Positions 1-8,960 of a DNA stretch of 64,000 bases are shown here, piece by piece (positions within the stretch are counted from its first letter, which is position 1; each line of letters opens with the position of its first letter). Source of the DNA: Methylobacterium aerolatum (GTDB taxonomy: Bacteria; Pseudomonadota; Alphaproteobacteria; Rhizobiales; Beijerinckiaceae); contig NZ_BPQE01000008.1 in NCBI RefSeq assembly GCF_022179085.1, forward strand, positions 1 through 64,000. Reading direction: 5' to 3'. Position numbers and translations under genes: made by a program. The notes below the pieces were generated by a model. The model was not told the DNA's origin. It saw only the letters and a program-made list of their open reading frames with translations, and made no database searches.

Positions 1-91
1 CCAGTCCGGTAGCGACCCAACCGAGCCGTTGAGACTGCTGTCAGCGCTCCCCAAAAGCGGCCGTTTGTCAGTCGTCCGGCAACTTCGGCCC

Positions 92-103
92 AGGGTGGTT
101 TGC
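92..103. repeat. 12-bp inverted repeat, left copy (AGGGTGGTTTGC)
   Basis: The 12 bases at 92-103 recur as an exact reverse complement at 1819-1830, so the pair brackets the three orphan genes. It could be a remnant of a dispersed intergenic repeat or the ends of a small inserted cassette. No transposase gene lies between the copies, and a 12-bp match may be coincidence. Confidence 0.3.
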
Positions 104-122
104 AGACCCCATTGGCTCCGAC

Positions 123-602
123 ATGATTGGCGGCATGAAGGACTGGATCGAGCACTTCCGAGCAGCAGCGAAAGGGTTGGTCGTCGCCCACGTCTGGCGA
201 GGCTACGGCTCGGCCCTCTTCATCGAATTTGGTGTACTCACGCCCACAACCCGTATGCGCAAAAACGGTAGGCCCGCCGCGCCCTCAGGTGAGATCGGTC
301 TGATGATCGAAGCCGACTGGCGTATCGAGGACGCGTGCACCATCGTGTGCGGCAGTGGCAACGATGAGGAAATCTGGGTGCCGACGTTCGCCAGTCTTAT
401 CGGCAAGCACGTCGTCAACGTGACGACGTTCGGGCGTTTGCCCGAGATATTGGTCTCACTCTCGGATGGCTTCCACGTTGTGTCGTTCTCGACCCTGAAG
501 GGCGATCCCGAGTGGACATTGTTCGACCGGCGAAGCACCGCGCCGATCGCGGTCCATTGTCGATCTGGCGCGATCATCGAGGAGCAAGCAAGTCCTGCTT
601 AG
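123..602 (+). CDS. hypothetical protein
   Basis: I do not recognise this 159-residue protein. It has no signal peptide or membrane segment and reads as a compact soluble alpha/beta protein with several Trp and Cys residues and a strand-rich middle (about residues 28-100). Its composition is protein-like throughout. A second in-frame ATG lies at 135. It is the first of three small unrelated genes left of the prophage. Small orphan genes of this size in accessory islands are often immunity or cargo proteins, but nothing in the sequence proves that here. Confidence 0.6.
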   Translation: MIGGMKDWIEHFRAAAKGLVVAHVWRGYGSALFIEFGVLTPTTRMRKNGRPAAPSGEIGLMIEADWRIEDACTIVCGSGNDEEIWVPTFASLIGKHVVNVTTFGRLPEILVSLSDGFHVVSFSTLKGDPEWTLFDRRSTAPIAVHCRSGAIIEEQASPA

Positions 603-653
603 GGTGTCTTGCAGGTTCAAAGCGCGAATCCGCAATGGGTGGGAACCAGACCC

Positions 654-1055
654 TCACGGGTCCATCCGTATGTCCGCGAAGGTCTCATGGACGCGATCCA
701 GAATGCCTACGTCGTCCGTCTCAACCTCACACCACGAACTGTCGATAGCCCGGAGGATCACCCAAGGCGTGCCCTCTCGGTCGTCGTAGGCAGAGAACTC
801 GCCCCAGATGACCTGTTCCACCTGACCGAAAATCTGGCTCAGCAAGACGCCTGAAACAGGCTTCAGAGATTGGCAGAGCGCCTCAAGATGGGTTGCCCCT
901 TCGCCCGTAGCGAAGAGGGGTTCCTTGAAGCGGGCGACCCCAGCGACCTGCCATGAAGCCCGGATCGCACGCTGGCCGAGGATCGGCAGCACGAGGCGAG
1001 GATCGACTACAGCCGCGTGCTGCGGCTCAAGATCATGGATTTGTAAGGTCGGCAT
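654..1055 (-). CDS. hypothetical protein
   Basis: I do not recognise this 133-residue protein. I start it at the ATG at 1055 (MPTLQIHDLEP) because the open frame upstream of it is rich in Arg, Gly and Pro and looks non-coding. The rest alternates hydrophobic and polar residues, with a Trp-containing acidic C-terminal half (WGEFSAYDDREGTPWVILRA). It has no membrane segment. It is convergent with the gene ending at 602. The acidic composition and size resemble small immunity proteins, but this is a weak inference. Confidence 0.55.
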   Translation of the reverse strand: MPTLQIHDLEPQHAAVVDPRLVLPILGQRAIRASWQVAGVARFKEPLFATGEGATHLEALCQSLKPVSGVLLSQIFGQVEQVIWGEFSAYDDREGTPWVILRAIDSSWCEVETDDVGILDRVHETFADIRMDP

Positions 1056-1297
1056 CGTCCAGCCCCCGCGTGGGGCCATCCTGGCATGGTGCTGAGCGTC
1101 TGCAATGGGTCGTGAGCGGTTCCCGCAACTACGTCGCTTCGATGGACCCGCCGCCCCGAAGCGGCCCGGCAGAAATCCACCCGGAGCAGTCCTCCCACAT
1201 CCGACCCTCCCGGTACCCAAGGCGCTTCCTGAGCGGGCACTTGCTTACTGCGTTGTCTCACTAATGAACCATGAGTCGGTCCACCCAAGAACCGCTC

Positions 1298-1717
1298 TTA
1301 CATCGGCTCGCATTCTACCAAAATGAGCTCAACCTGTTCGATTACTAAGACAACCAATGGATCGTAATTGCACAAAATATGAGTGAGCGGCGTATCTTCG
1401 GAGTATTTTTGACCATCCCAACGAATGAATTTTATGAATTTGTGTTGTAGTCCAGACGTCAAATCTCTACATGCAATTTGATGCGTTGGCAGGATCTCGG
1501 GTAGCCATACTCTACAGCTAGTACCATTACAATCAGCGCCCTCGCCATAGTGCAATATATACTTTTCGGTACGCGCTTCGACCATTACCTCCCAGTTGGC
1601 TTGCAACCAATCATCTAATAAATAATCTTTGCCACCGTCAGCGGCAGCTTCCGCAATTGGTTTTGACGCATTCAGGAACTCTCTGAAGCGCAGCACTGAG
1701 GCGTGAATGTCCGACAT
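1298..1717 (-). CDS. hypothetical protein, AT-rich
   Basis: This 139-residue protein of unknown function has visibly lower GC than its surroundings, which suggests horizontal acquisition. The N-terminus (MSDIHASVLRFREFLNASK) looks helical; the centre has paired Cys residues (ADCNGTSC, about residues 62-69), and the C-terminus is strand-like and hydrophobic (DPLVVLVIEQVELILV). No signal peptide is evident. The 175 bases between this gene and the prophage end at 1893 hold nothing I can call except the right copy of the 12-bp inverted repeat (1819-1830). Confidence 0.6.
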   Translation of the reverse strand: MSDIHASVLRFREFLNASKPIAEAAADGGKDYLLDDWLQANWEVMVEARTEKYILHYGEGADCNGTSCRVWLPEILPTHQIACRDLTSGLQHKFIKFIRWDGQKYSEDTPLTHILCNYDPLVVLVIEQVELILVECEPM

Positions 1718-1892
1718 GCGCTTCCTCTTGCTATGACTCCAGTTTATCGACCGGCGTTCTAAAAATACGTAATGGCAGCGTCTGCTTCTCCAAATTCTGC
1801 TTCAGGAGCGGACCGACCGCAAACCACCCTAAGCAGCCCTTCGGCTCCCCACCCCAAGCAGCCGACAGCGAAGCAAATCTACTGCCTCTCAA

Positions 1893-2366
1893 TCACTCCA
1901 CCACCTCGCGCCCCATGACTCGCCCCTCTCCCCGCCCAATCTCCCGCTCGATCATCCTCAGCCGCACCAGCAACTCCTCCCGTCCCATCGTCGTCCGCTT
2001 CAGCTCCTGAATGTCCGCCCGGTCGCGGGCGATGTCGGCCTCGATCGGCGCCTTCAGGGCCGTGGCGCCGGCGCCGACGATGGCGAGCAGGAAGCCGCCG
2101 GCGGCGATCAGCGTCTTGAAGGTGCTGGAGAGAGAGAACTGGCCCTTGCGCAGGGCTTCGGCCTGGGCGTGGGCGAAGTCGCGGCCCTGGGCCTCGATCT
2201 TGGCGAGGATCGCCTCCGTCTGGCGGCGGTTCTCGCTGCGCAGGTCCTTGAACTCGTCGGCCACGTCGCGGCGGAGCGTGTCGAGATTGGTTTCGAGCTT
2301 GGTGACGCGGCCGGGCAGCGCGGCGCGCTCCTCGTCGAGGGTGGCGTAGGGCGGGTTCGGCGACAT
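1893..2366 (-). CDS. phage coiled-coil membrane protein (lysis module)
   Basis: This is a 157-residue protein with a charged helical, coiled-coil-prone N-terminal half (about residues 10-75, many Glu, Arg and Gln), one transmembrane helix at about 84-106 (FKTLIAAGGFLLAIVGAG) and a second charged helix at about 108-145. It lies directly downstream of the holin and endolysin on the same strand, the usual place for holin accessory or spanin-like proteins. I do not recognise the family, and the lysis role comes from position and architecture only. It is the last prophage gene on the left. Confidence 0.7.
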   Translation of the reverse strand: MSPNPPYATLDEERAALPGRVTKLETNLDTLRRDVADEFKDLRSENRRQTEAILAKIEAQGRDFAHAQAEALRKGQFSLSSTFKTLIAAGGFLLAIVGAGATALKAPIEADIARDRADIQELKRTTMGREELLVRLRMIEREIGRGEGRVMGREVVE

Positions 2367-2391
2367 CGGATCGGCTCCTGGCCTCGCTTCC

Positions 2392-2805
2392 TCAGCGCTT
2401 CGCGTCGGTGACTTTGGCCTCGATGAACTTGTCCGCCGTGCGCGCGGCCATGTAGGCGCCGATCCCGACGGTCAGCAGCGACCATAGAGAGTCCGGCACG
2501 CCCGCCAGCGCCCGCACCACCTCGGCCTGGAGGCCGAGCAGCGGCGCCAGCACGCCGACCCAGGTGATCATCGCCAGCGCCCAGAGCACCGTGATCGGCC
2601 GCGCGTTGCGGGTCAGCGCGCTCTCGGAGGCGGCGTCGGCCTTCATCACGTCGGCCATGGCGCGGGCGAGGTCGGATTGGCCGTCGAGCAACGCCTTCTG
2701 CAGCTCCGCTTGCGCCTGCATCCGCTGCCCCTCGTCGGGGATCGCCTTCTGCAGGATCGGGCCGAGGGCGCCGAGCAGCGCCGGGAGGATCGCGAGGAAG
2801 CCCAT
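2392..2805 (-). CDS. phage holin, 3TM family
   Basis: This 137-residue protein has three hydrophobic segments: about 2-18 (GFLAILPALLGALGPIL), 71-91 (ITVLWALAMITWVGVLAPLLG) and 105-121. A Gln/Glu-rich amphipathic helix lies between the first two, and the C-terminus is short and charged. This fits the 3TM-type holins found beside endolysins in alphaproteobacterial prophages. Holins form inner-membrane holes that release the endolysin. It starts 3 bases after the end of the GH19 endolysin gene, so the two form a lysis cassette. The family call rests on architecture and context. Confidence 0.75.
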   Translation of the reverse strand: MGFLAILPALLGALGPILQKAIPDEGQRMQAQAELQKALLDGQSDLARAMADVMKADAASESALTRNARPITVLWALAMITWVGVLAPLLGLQAEVVRALAGVPDSLWSLLTVGIGAYMAARTADKFIEAKVTDAKR

Positions 2806-2808
2806 GGG

Positions 2809-3504
2809 TCAGGCACCTTTCCGGAGGTTGCCGCGGAGCGTCGCGAGGAGGCGGCCGAGGAGGCCGTCCCGCCCGGGAGGCGGCGAGGAGACAGAGGATG
2901 TCGGCGATGGCGCGGCGACCGGTGACGCCGCGGCCGGGGACGCTGCCCGGAGCGCCGCGAGGAAGACGCGGTGATGGGCGGCGACGCGCGGCCCGTTCGC
3001 CGTGACGTCGCCGTTGATGATGGCCCGGGCGCCGACCGGATCGTCGGTGGTGGCGTCGAAGTAGCGGGCGAGGGAGTGGCCCTTGCGGAACAGCCCGTCG
3101 CGGGCGCCCAGCACGAGGATCGCGGCGCTGGTCTCCGGCACCAGGGCGAGGTCCGGGTGGCCGACGAGGTCGAGGTTCAGGAGGCGGCCGAACCGGCTGT
3201 AATTGTCGTGCCAGGTCAGCTGCGCGGCGCCCCGGCCGTAATAGATCTGGCCGTTCACCGGCACGCCGTAGGGCAGGCCGCGGCCCCGGCCGGTCTCGCG
3301 GACGGTCAGGTCGAGGCGGCACTCGTGCCAGGCCGTCGCCAGGGTGTAGGCGATGGGGCGGAGATCCGGCGGCCAGCCGAGCCTGTCCCAGGCGTCGAGC
3401 AGACCGGTCATGCCGTCGACCTCGGTCTGCGAGAGCGTCGGGCCGCAGAGCCCGCTCGCGCGCATCCGGGCGAAGAAGGTCGCCCGCACGATGGTGGCGG
3501 TCAT
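2809..3504 (-). CDS. phage endolysin, glycoside hydrolase family 19
   Basis: This 231-residue protein has the chitinase/lysozyme GH19 fold in its first 170 residues. Glu61 in the WHECR motif and Glu70 are the likely catalytic pair, followed by the typical glycine/aromatic block YYGRGAAQLTWHDNY (88-102) and the ING motif near residue 163. It would hydrolyse beta-1,4 bonds of peptidoglycan at the end of the lytic cycle. The C-terminal 60 residues are Ala/Pro/Ser-rich and end in a basic tail, with no known domain. No signal peptide is present, so export depends on the adjacent holin. Confidence 0.88.
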   Translation of the reverse strand: MTATIVRATFFARMRASGLCGPTLSQTEVDGMTGLLDAWDRLGWPPDLRPIAYTLATAWHECRLDLTVRETGRGRGLPYGVPVNGQIYYGRGAAQLTWHDNYSRFGRLLNLDLVGHPDLALVPETSAAILVLGARDGLFRKGHSLARYFDATTDDPVGARAIINGDVTANGPRVAAHHRVFLAALRAASPAAASPVAAPSPTSSVSSPPPGRDGLLGRLLATLRGNLRKGA

Positions 3505-3559
3505 GGTGTCCTCGTGGGTTTGAGGGCAGCGCGGGGAGCCGGCGCCGCTCCGAGACCGA

Positions 3560-5068
3560 TCAATCGCCCTCGGAGACCAAGCAGATCTGCAGGCCGGCGC
3601 CGATGATCTTCACGCCCTGGTCGGAGTAGCTGAACATCCGCAGCTGATCGCCGGCGGCCTGGGGGGTCAGGCGGCTGTAGACGTAGGTCGATCGCACGGA
3701 CGGCGCCGGTCCGACGGAGTGCCAGAGGAACCAGGGGCCGTCCGTCTCGGTGGTGTGGACGGCGACGCCGTACTGCGTGCCGGCGCCGGTCGCGTCGGCG
3801 ACGCGCAGGCTCCCGGTGATCTGGTACACGCCCCGGCGCGGGCAGGTGTAGAGGGACGAGGACGTGTCCCAGTTGCCGCCGGTGTCGTCGTTCTTCTGCG
3901 TCAGGGTGATGCGGGTGAAGGCCGAGCCGACGGTCTGGTTCGTGTTGAGGCCGCTCACGTCGACGAAGGTGCGCCGGTTCATCCCCGTGATGCGGTCCGT
4001 GATCGTCCACTTGGCGGCGCCGTTGCTCTGGAGCGAGACGGCGCCGTAGGGCGTGGCGAGCAGCAGCGCCGTGAGCCCGTTGATCGTGTCGGAGCCCGCG
4101 CGGGCGATGGTGAGGGCTTTCCCCGGCGAGCAGGCGCCGCTCTCGTCGAGGATCGTCAGCGTGGCGCCCGGCGGGAAGGCCGAGGCCGCCGGCAGCGTCA
4201 GGGTGCGCGCCGCCGTCAGGGCGGTCACCGCCACGGTCCGGTCCGTCGGCTGGATCGTATAGGCGGCGTCCGCAACGGGGCTGCGGGCGAAGGCGGCCGC
4301 GCCCGCCCGGTCGACATAGGCCGTCGTGGCCAGCCGCGTGGAGCCGTCCCGGTCGGCGGGCGTCGGCGCGGTGGGGCTCGCCGCGAAGGCGACGATGCCG
4401 GTCGCGGCGGCGGCGGTAAGCGCCGTCGTGAAGGCCGTGCCGTCCGCCGAGGTCTTCACGACGAAGTCGTCGCTGCCGAAGGTGCCGCACAGGGCCCTTG
4501 TCGAATAGCCCGTCTGGAACGCGAAGCCGGCATCGCGGGCGGCTGCCTTCTTGTTGAGGGTCACGCGCAGGTCGCCCGAGCCCGGCGTGACATCGTCCCA
4601 GGCGAGCAGCACCGCATCGGATTTCACCGCGAGGCGGTTCGTCGTGTCCGCCTGGGTGTTGATCCCGAACAAGGCCGCGCTGGTCTGCGATGGAGCCGCA
4701 CCACCGGACCCCGAGGCGCCACTCGTCCCGCCGGTGGCCGCCCAGGCCTGGCCGTCGAAGGCATAGAGCTGCTTCTCGTCCGCGACGTAGGCGAGCCAGC
4801 CCGTCTTCGGGGCGAGCGACGTCCACTGGCCGTCCCGGAAGCGGGCGATGCGCCCGGCCCATCCCGCCCAGGCGCCGCTCGGGGAGGAGCCGGCGATCAG
4901 GTAGCGGTCGCCCTCCTTCGGGCTCGACGGCGGCGCGGTCAGATCCTTGTCGAGGCAGGCGAGCTGCACGAGGCTGTCGAGGATCAGCAGGGCCTCGTTG
5001 TGGGTCACATGCTTCTGCGCCTGGGCGGCCGCCAGGAGCGGCAGGGCGATGTTGGCGGTCTCAGACAC
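3560..5068 (-). CDS. DUF2793 domain tail protein
   Basis: This 502-residue protein has an N-terminal DUF2793 domain (about residues 1-115: ALPLLAAAQAQKHVTHNEAL, then EGDRYLIAG and GWLAYVADEKQLYAFDGQAW). DUF2793 proteins are regularly encoded just behind the GTA-TIM gene of GTA-like phages and are taken as tail-tip or fibre proteins. The rest is a long Ala/Thr/Gly-rich repetitive region of beta-helix or fibre character, ending in a jelly-roll-like C-terminal part (about 365-500) with many aromatic residues, which probably contacts the host surface. Its start overlaps the end of the preceding gene by 8 bases. Confidence 0.85.
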   Translation of the reverse strand: MSETANIALPLLAAAQAQKHVTHNEALLILDSLVQLACLDKDLTAPPSSPKEGDRYLIAGSSPSGAWAGWAGRIARFRDGQWTSLAPKTGWLAYVADEKQLYAFDGQAWAATGGTSGASGSGGAAPSQTSAALFGINTQADTTNRLAVKSDAVLLAWDDVTPGSGDLRVTLNKKAAARDAGFAFQTGYSTRALCGTFGSDDFVVKTSADGTAFTTALTAAAATGIVAFAASPTAPTPADRDGSTRLATTAYVDRAGAAAFARSPVADAAYTIQPTDRTVAVTALTAARTLTLPAASAFPPGATLTILDESGACSPGKALTIARAGSDTINGLTALLLATPYGAVSLQSNGAAKWTITDRITGMNRRTFVDVSGLNTNQTVGSAFTRITLTQKNDDTGGNWDTSSSLYTCPRRGVYQITGSLRVADATGAGTQYGVAVHTTETDGPWFLWHSVGPAPSVRSTYVYSRLTPQAAGDQLRMFSYSDQGVKIIGAGLQICLVSEGD

Positions 5069-8000
5069 GCAGGTCGATCCTCAGGGCGGTGCCCCGGCCG
5101 TAGGTCCGGGACTGCTGGGCGATCGCCACGGACAGGGTCTGGACCGCTTGGCCGAAATCCTCCGTCTGCATGGCGCGGGTGTAGGTGATGCGCGGCGCGG
5201 TGGCGGTGAGGGTCCGGCGCACGGCGCCCTGCGGGTCGAGGATGTCGATCCCGTAGAGTTCGATCTCCTCGCCGAGCGGCACCTCGGCTTGGTCCCAATC
5301 GTCGCCGCCGGTCCGCGTCCGGCGGATCCAGCTCAGCACGAGGTCGTCTCCGTCGCGGGCGAGGCGGGCCCCGGTCGGCGCGTAGGGCCGCAGGGCCGCG
5401 CCGGTCATGGACGCCACGATCCGGCGGCCGCTGGGATCGTCGGGGGGAAGCGCCGCGGGCGTGAACCGCCAGACCGACCCCGCGCCCGCCGCCGCCGGGA
5501 CGAGGCTGTCGTCGAGGACGACGAACTCCGCGCCCGCCGGGGTTGGCGTCCCCATCACCGATTCCGTGCCGAGCTGGCCGCGCAGCAGGCGATCCAGCCG
5601 GTAATGCCGGTCGGCCACCAGCGTCGCGCTCTGCCACTGCACGATCTCCCACTGGCCGGAGGGCGTCCGGATCGCGGCGACATTCGCCCCGGCGAGCACC
5701 GCGTCCTCCGTCGCCGAGTCGAGCTGCGCGCCGCTGCCGATCTCGACGCACAGGCTGTTCGCCCCGTCCCAGCGCCAGGCCGGCCCCGCCGGGAAGTCCT
5801 GGGTCAGGCGTCCGATGATCGTCGGCGCGTCGAGGAGGCCGGCCGGCGCGAAGCTCGTCCCGTCGGCGGAGCGGGCGACCGCCACGGCGGACCACGGGCG
5901 GGTATAGGCCGCGAGGAAGGGCCGTCCGTCCGCGGCCTGCTGCCCGGGCAGCGTCGGCAGGTCGAGGACGGTCGCCAGCGCGATGCCGATCGCCGCCGGC
6001 GCCCCGCCGTCGCGGGAGGGGGCCGCGCCGTCGCGCCGGTCGTAGATTCCGGCATCGGCCCGCACCGCCTCGATCGGCCGTCCCAGCTCCAGTCCGATCC
6101 GGACGATGCGGACATCGACGCTCCGGCCGTCGAGATCGCAGGTGACGACGTCGCCGGGATCGAGGGCGAGGTGGGAGGGCGGCAGGGTGAAGGTGAGGTG
6201 TTCGCGCTCGACATAGGCCGCGTAGAGCAGCGACGCCGCGAGGCCCGCCGCCTCGCCCGCATCGAGGACGAGGGCGGCCTGGATGCGGGTGACCGCGTGC
6301 GCCGGGCCGTCCGGCCGCCGGACCTCCACCGAGCCCTGGCCGTAGGCGCGCAAGGCATCGACGAAGCCGAGGGAGACGACGCCCGGCAGTTCGAGGACGT
6401 CGCCGCGGCGGCGCGTGTAGTCCGCCGTCTCGCCCTGGACGAAGGTCTCCGCCGCGATCCGGGCGACGGGCGCGGCGGCGAGCGGCGCAAAGACGAGGGT
6501 GCCCTCGCTCTCGTGGCCCTCGAAGCCGTAGATCCGCGCCAGGGTGGCGATGGCGTCGCGCGGCGTCATCACGTCGTCGATGACGTAGCCCTCGACGAGC
6601 CCGTGCAGCCGGGACACGTCCACCGTCACGCCGAGGCCGGCGCAGAGATCCGCCACCACGTCGGCGAGCGGCGCGAGGCCGAGGCGGCCGTTGATCCAGT
6701 GCCCGAGGCGGTAATTCCCGGCATCGCGCCAGAGGGCGGTCGCCCGGGGGAAATCGGGATAGGGCCGGGCGTCCCAGGTCCAGACGGTGGAGCGCGCCCA
6801 GTCGATCATCGGGCGCCCGTCCCGTGGGGAGGCGGGGTTATGCCCGCTCTCCGGACGCCAGTAGGCGAGCTGCGCCTCCAGAAAGCTCCGCTGGGCCTGG
6901 AGGTCGCGGTTGCCCCGGGAATAATAGGGGAGTTCGCTCTCGCTGGATTTCGGGTCGACGAAGACGTTCGGCTGGTTCGCCCCCCGGTCCACCGCCGGGC
7001 AGCCGATCTCGGTGAAGCGGATCGGCTTCAGCCCCGGCTGCCACGCGGTGGGTGTCGCGGCGCGGACGCCGCCGGGGCGCGGGTAGTGCGCGTGGCCCCA
7101 CCAGCCCCGCAGGTCCTTGGGGCGATGGATCCACGGCTCGCCGAGCCCATCGGTGATCGGCGCGCGGGCCTGCGCATCGCGGGCGGCTTGCGTTGGATAA
7201 TACCAGTCGAAGAGTTCGCCGCCCTCGATGTTGGCCTGAAGAGAGGCGAGATCGTAGGGCGAGGTGGCCCCGGCGAGGGCGTCGCGGTGGGCGAAGCCGT
7301 CGCGCCAATCCGCCAGCGGCATGTAGTTGTCGATGCCGACGACATCGATGTTGGAATCCGCCCAGAGATCGTCGAGGGGAAACAGCACGTCGCCCGAGCC
7401 GTCGGCGGGCCGGTGGTTGGCATATTCGGTCCAGTCGGCGCCGTAGCTGATCTGGACGCCCGCGCCGAGGATCGCGCGCACGTCGGCGGCGAGCGCCTTG
7501 AGCTTCGCGACGGCCGGATAGGTCGTGGCGTCCGAGCGGACCGTCGTGAGGCCGACGAGTTCCGATCCGATCAGGAAGCCTTCGACGCCGCCGGCGGCTT
7601 CCGCGAGGCGGGCGCAATGCAGGATGAAGCGGCGGAAGCTCCATTCCGGTACGGTCGAGGTGACCGTGCTCCCGTCCCACCGGAGGGCGGAGGCGGAGAT
7701 CGATCCGAAGAAGGCTGCGACCTGCGCGGCGGCGGCGGCCGACCGGTCGGGGGAGTTCGGCTGCCCGGGGGCGGGATGGCAGGTGATGCGGCCGCGCCAG
7801 GGGAAGGCCGGTTGCTCGCCGCCGCCCCGGGGATCGGGCAGGCCGTTGCCCGAGGGGATGTCCATCATCACCACGGGATAGACGGTCACCCCATAGCCGG
7901 AGAGCTTCAGAAGCCGGATCATCTGCACGACGGTGGCGTCCGCCGGCGCGCCGCCGAGGAGCGGCCGGCTCTCGGGATCGAGGCTCACGAGGGTCGCCGC

Positions 8001-8960
8001 CATCCGGGTCAACCCGCCGGCGAGCCACGGCATCGACGTGTCCTTGTCGTGGCTCTCGCAGCGCGGCTCGATGCGGCAGGAGGCGCAACGCAGATCCGTC
8101 CCGTGCCAGGCCACGACGAGGGAGACGTGCCGGCAGGACGGCGCCTGTTGCCTCAGCTGGGCCAGGGCCGAGGGGGCATCGGCCCCGCCGGAGATCCCGT
8201 TCTCCAGGGCGAGCATCCCGAAGATCTGTTTCGAGACGCTCTGCGAGGCGTAGACGAACTCGCCCATGCCGGGGATCATGGTCACGGCGGTGATGAGATT
8301 CTCGAGGGTGGGGCGCCCCGGCACCGCCGCGGGCGGGCGCCGCATGACCTCGGCGGTCAGGACCGGCACGCGGTTCCCGTACTCGGCGAGCGGCAGATCC
8401 TCGAAGACGATGTAGACGATGCCCCGGTAGGCGGGGGCGTGCCCGGTCCCCTCGACGGCCTCGATCTTGGGGTCGGGGGTCTGTGTCTCGGTGCCGAGGT
8501 AGATCCGGTGCGGGATGCGGCTGAGGGCCAGCGGCTTCCCGTCGGCGTAGACCGTCGGGATGCCATCCGCGACGCCCTCGCAGAACGCGACTGCGAGGCT
8601 CACCGAGTAGGTGTAGGTGACGGTGGTGGTCGAGGGCTGCGCGGGTTGCCCCTTGCCGCCCCTCGGCTTCACCTTCGCGACGCTCTGGCTCTCCTTGATC
8701 TTCGTGGCCCAGATGATCTGCCCGCCCATGCGGATGCGGCCGTAGCACCGGTTCACCGGCGCGCCCTCGGCCGAGCCGGTGACGTGCAGATCCGTGAGGC
8801 GCGGCCCCTGCGTGATGATGGATTTCGGCCGCCCCGCGATCGAGCGGTCGATGTAGCCGCCGGCCACGGAGCCGATCGCCGCGCCGATCTGGCCGCCGAT
8901 CGGCCCGAACAGCGTCGTGCCGACGGCCTGGCCGACGATGGACAGCGCTACCGTGGCCAC
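5061..8960 (-). CDS. GTA-TIM-barrel host-specificity / tail tip protein (RcGTA gp15-like)
   Basis: This protein has about 1299 residues. I choose the GTG at 8960, which overlaps the end of the NlpC/P60 gene by 13 bases; the frame upstream of it is non-coding in composition. The N-terminus is glycine-rich and hydrophobic (IVGQAVGTTLFGPIGGQIGAAIGS), followed by the GTA TIM-barrel-like domain in the middle (conserved stretches around SYGADWTEYANH, DVVGIDNYMPLADWRDG and IRFTEIGCPAVDRGANQPN) and a C-terminal putative phage tail domain. It matches the large tail-tip protein of the Rhodobacter gene transfer agent in order and content. A Cys-rich patch (CRHVSLVVAWHGTDLRCASC) is intact. Confidence 0.92.
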   Translation of the reverse strand: MATVALSIVGQAVGTTLFGPIGGQIGAAIGSVAGGYIDRSIAGRPKSIITQGPRLTDLHVTGSAEGAPVNRCYGRIRMGGQIIWATKIKESQSVAKVKPRGGKGQPAQPSTTTVTYTYSVSLAVAFCEGVADGIPTVYADGKPLALSRIPHRIYLGTETQTPDPKIEAVEGTGHAPAYRGIVYIVFEDLPLAEYGNRVPVLTAEVMRRPPAAVPGRPTLENLITAVTMIPGMGEFVYASQSVSKQIFGMLALENGISGGADAPSALAQLRQQAPSCRHVSLVVAWHGTDLRCASCRIEPRCESHDKDTSMPWLAGGLTRMAATLVSLDPESRPLLGGAPADATVVQMIRLLKLSGYGVTVYPVVMMDIPSGNGLPDPRGGGEQPAFPWRGRITCHPAPGQPNSPDRSAAAAAQVAAFFGSISASALRWDGSTVTSTVPEWSFRRFILHCARLAEAAGGVEGFLIGSELVGLTTVRSDATTYPAVAKLKALAADVRAILGAGVQISYGADWTEYANHRPADGSGDVLFPLDDLWADSNIDVVGIDNYMPLADWRDGFAHRDALAGATSPYDLASLQANIEGGELFDWYYPTQAARDAQARAPITDGLGEPWIHRPKDLRGWWGHAHYPRPGGVRAATPTAWQPGLKPIRFTEIGCPAVDRGANQPNVFVDPKSSESELPYYSRGNRDLQAQRSFLEAQLAYWRPESGHNPASPRDGRPMIDWARSTVWTWDARPYPDFPRATALWRDAGNYRLGHWINGRLGLAPLADVVADLCAGLGVTVDVSRLHGLVEGYVIDDVMTPRDAIATLARIYGFEGHESEGTLVFAPLAAAPVARIAAETFVQGETADYTRRRGDVLELPGVVSLGFVDALRAYGQGSVEVRRPDGPAHAVTRIQAALVLDAGEAAGLAASLLYAAYVEREHLTFTLPPSHLALDPGDVVTCDLDGRSVDVRIVRIGLELGRPIEAVRADAGIYDRRDGAAPSRDGGAPAAIGIALATVLDLPTLPGQQAADGRPFLAAYTRPWSAVAVARSADGTSFAPAGLLDAPTIIGRLTQDFPAGPAWRWDGANSLCVEIGSGAQLDSATEDAVLAGANVAAIRTPSGQWEIVQWQSATLVADRHYRLDRLLRGQLGTESVMGTPTPAGAEFVVLDDSLVPAAAGAGSVWRFTPAALPPDDPSGRRIVASMTGAALRPYAPTGARLARDGDDLVLSWIRRTRTGGDDWDQAEVPLGEEIELYGIDILDPQGAVRRTLTATAPRITYTRAMQTEDFGQAVQTLSVAIAQQSRTYGRGTALRIDLRV

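Noticed and set aside
1841-1852. GGCTCCCC next to the left prophage end, possible left attachment site copy
   Set aside because: Only 8 bases match the 3' end of tRNA-Asn (GGCTCCCCGAGC); the match breaks off immediately. An attachment core should be longer, so the left end of the prophage remains undefined.
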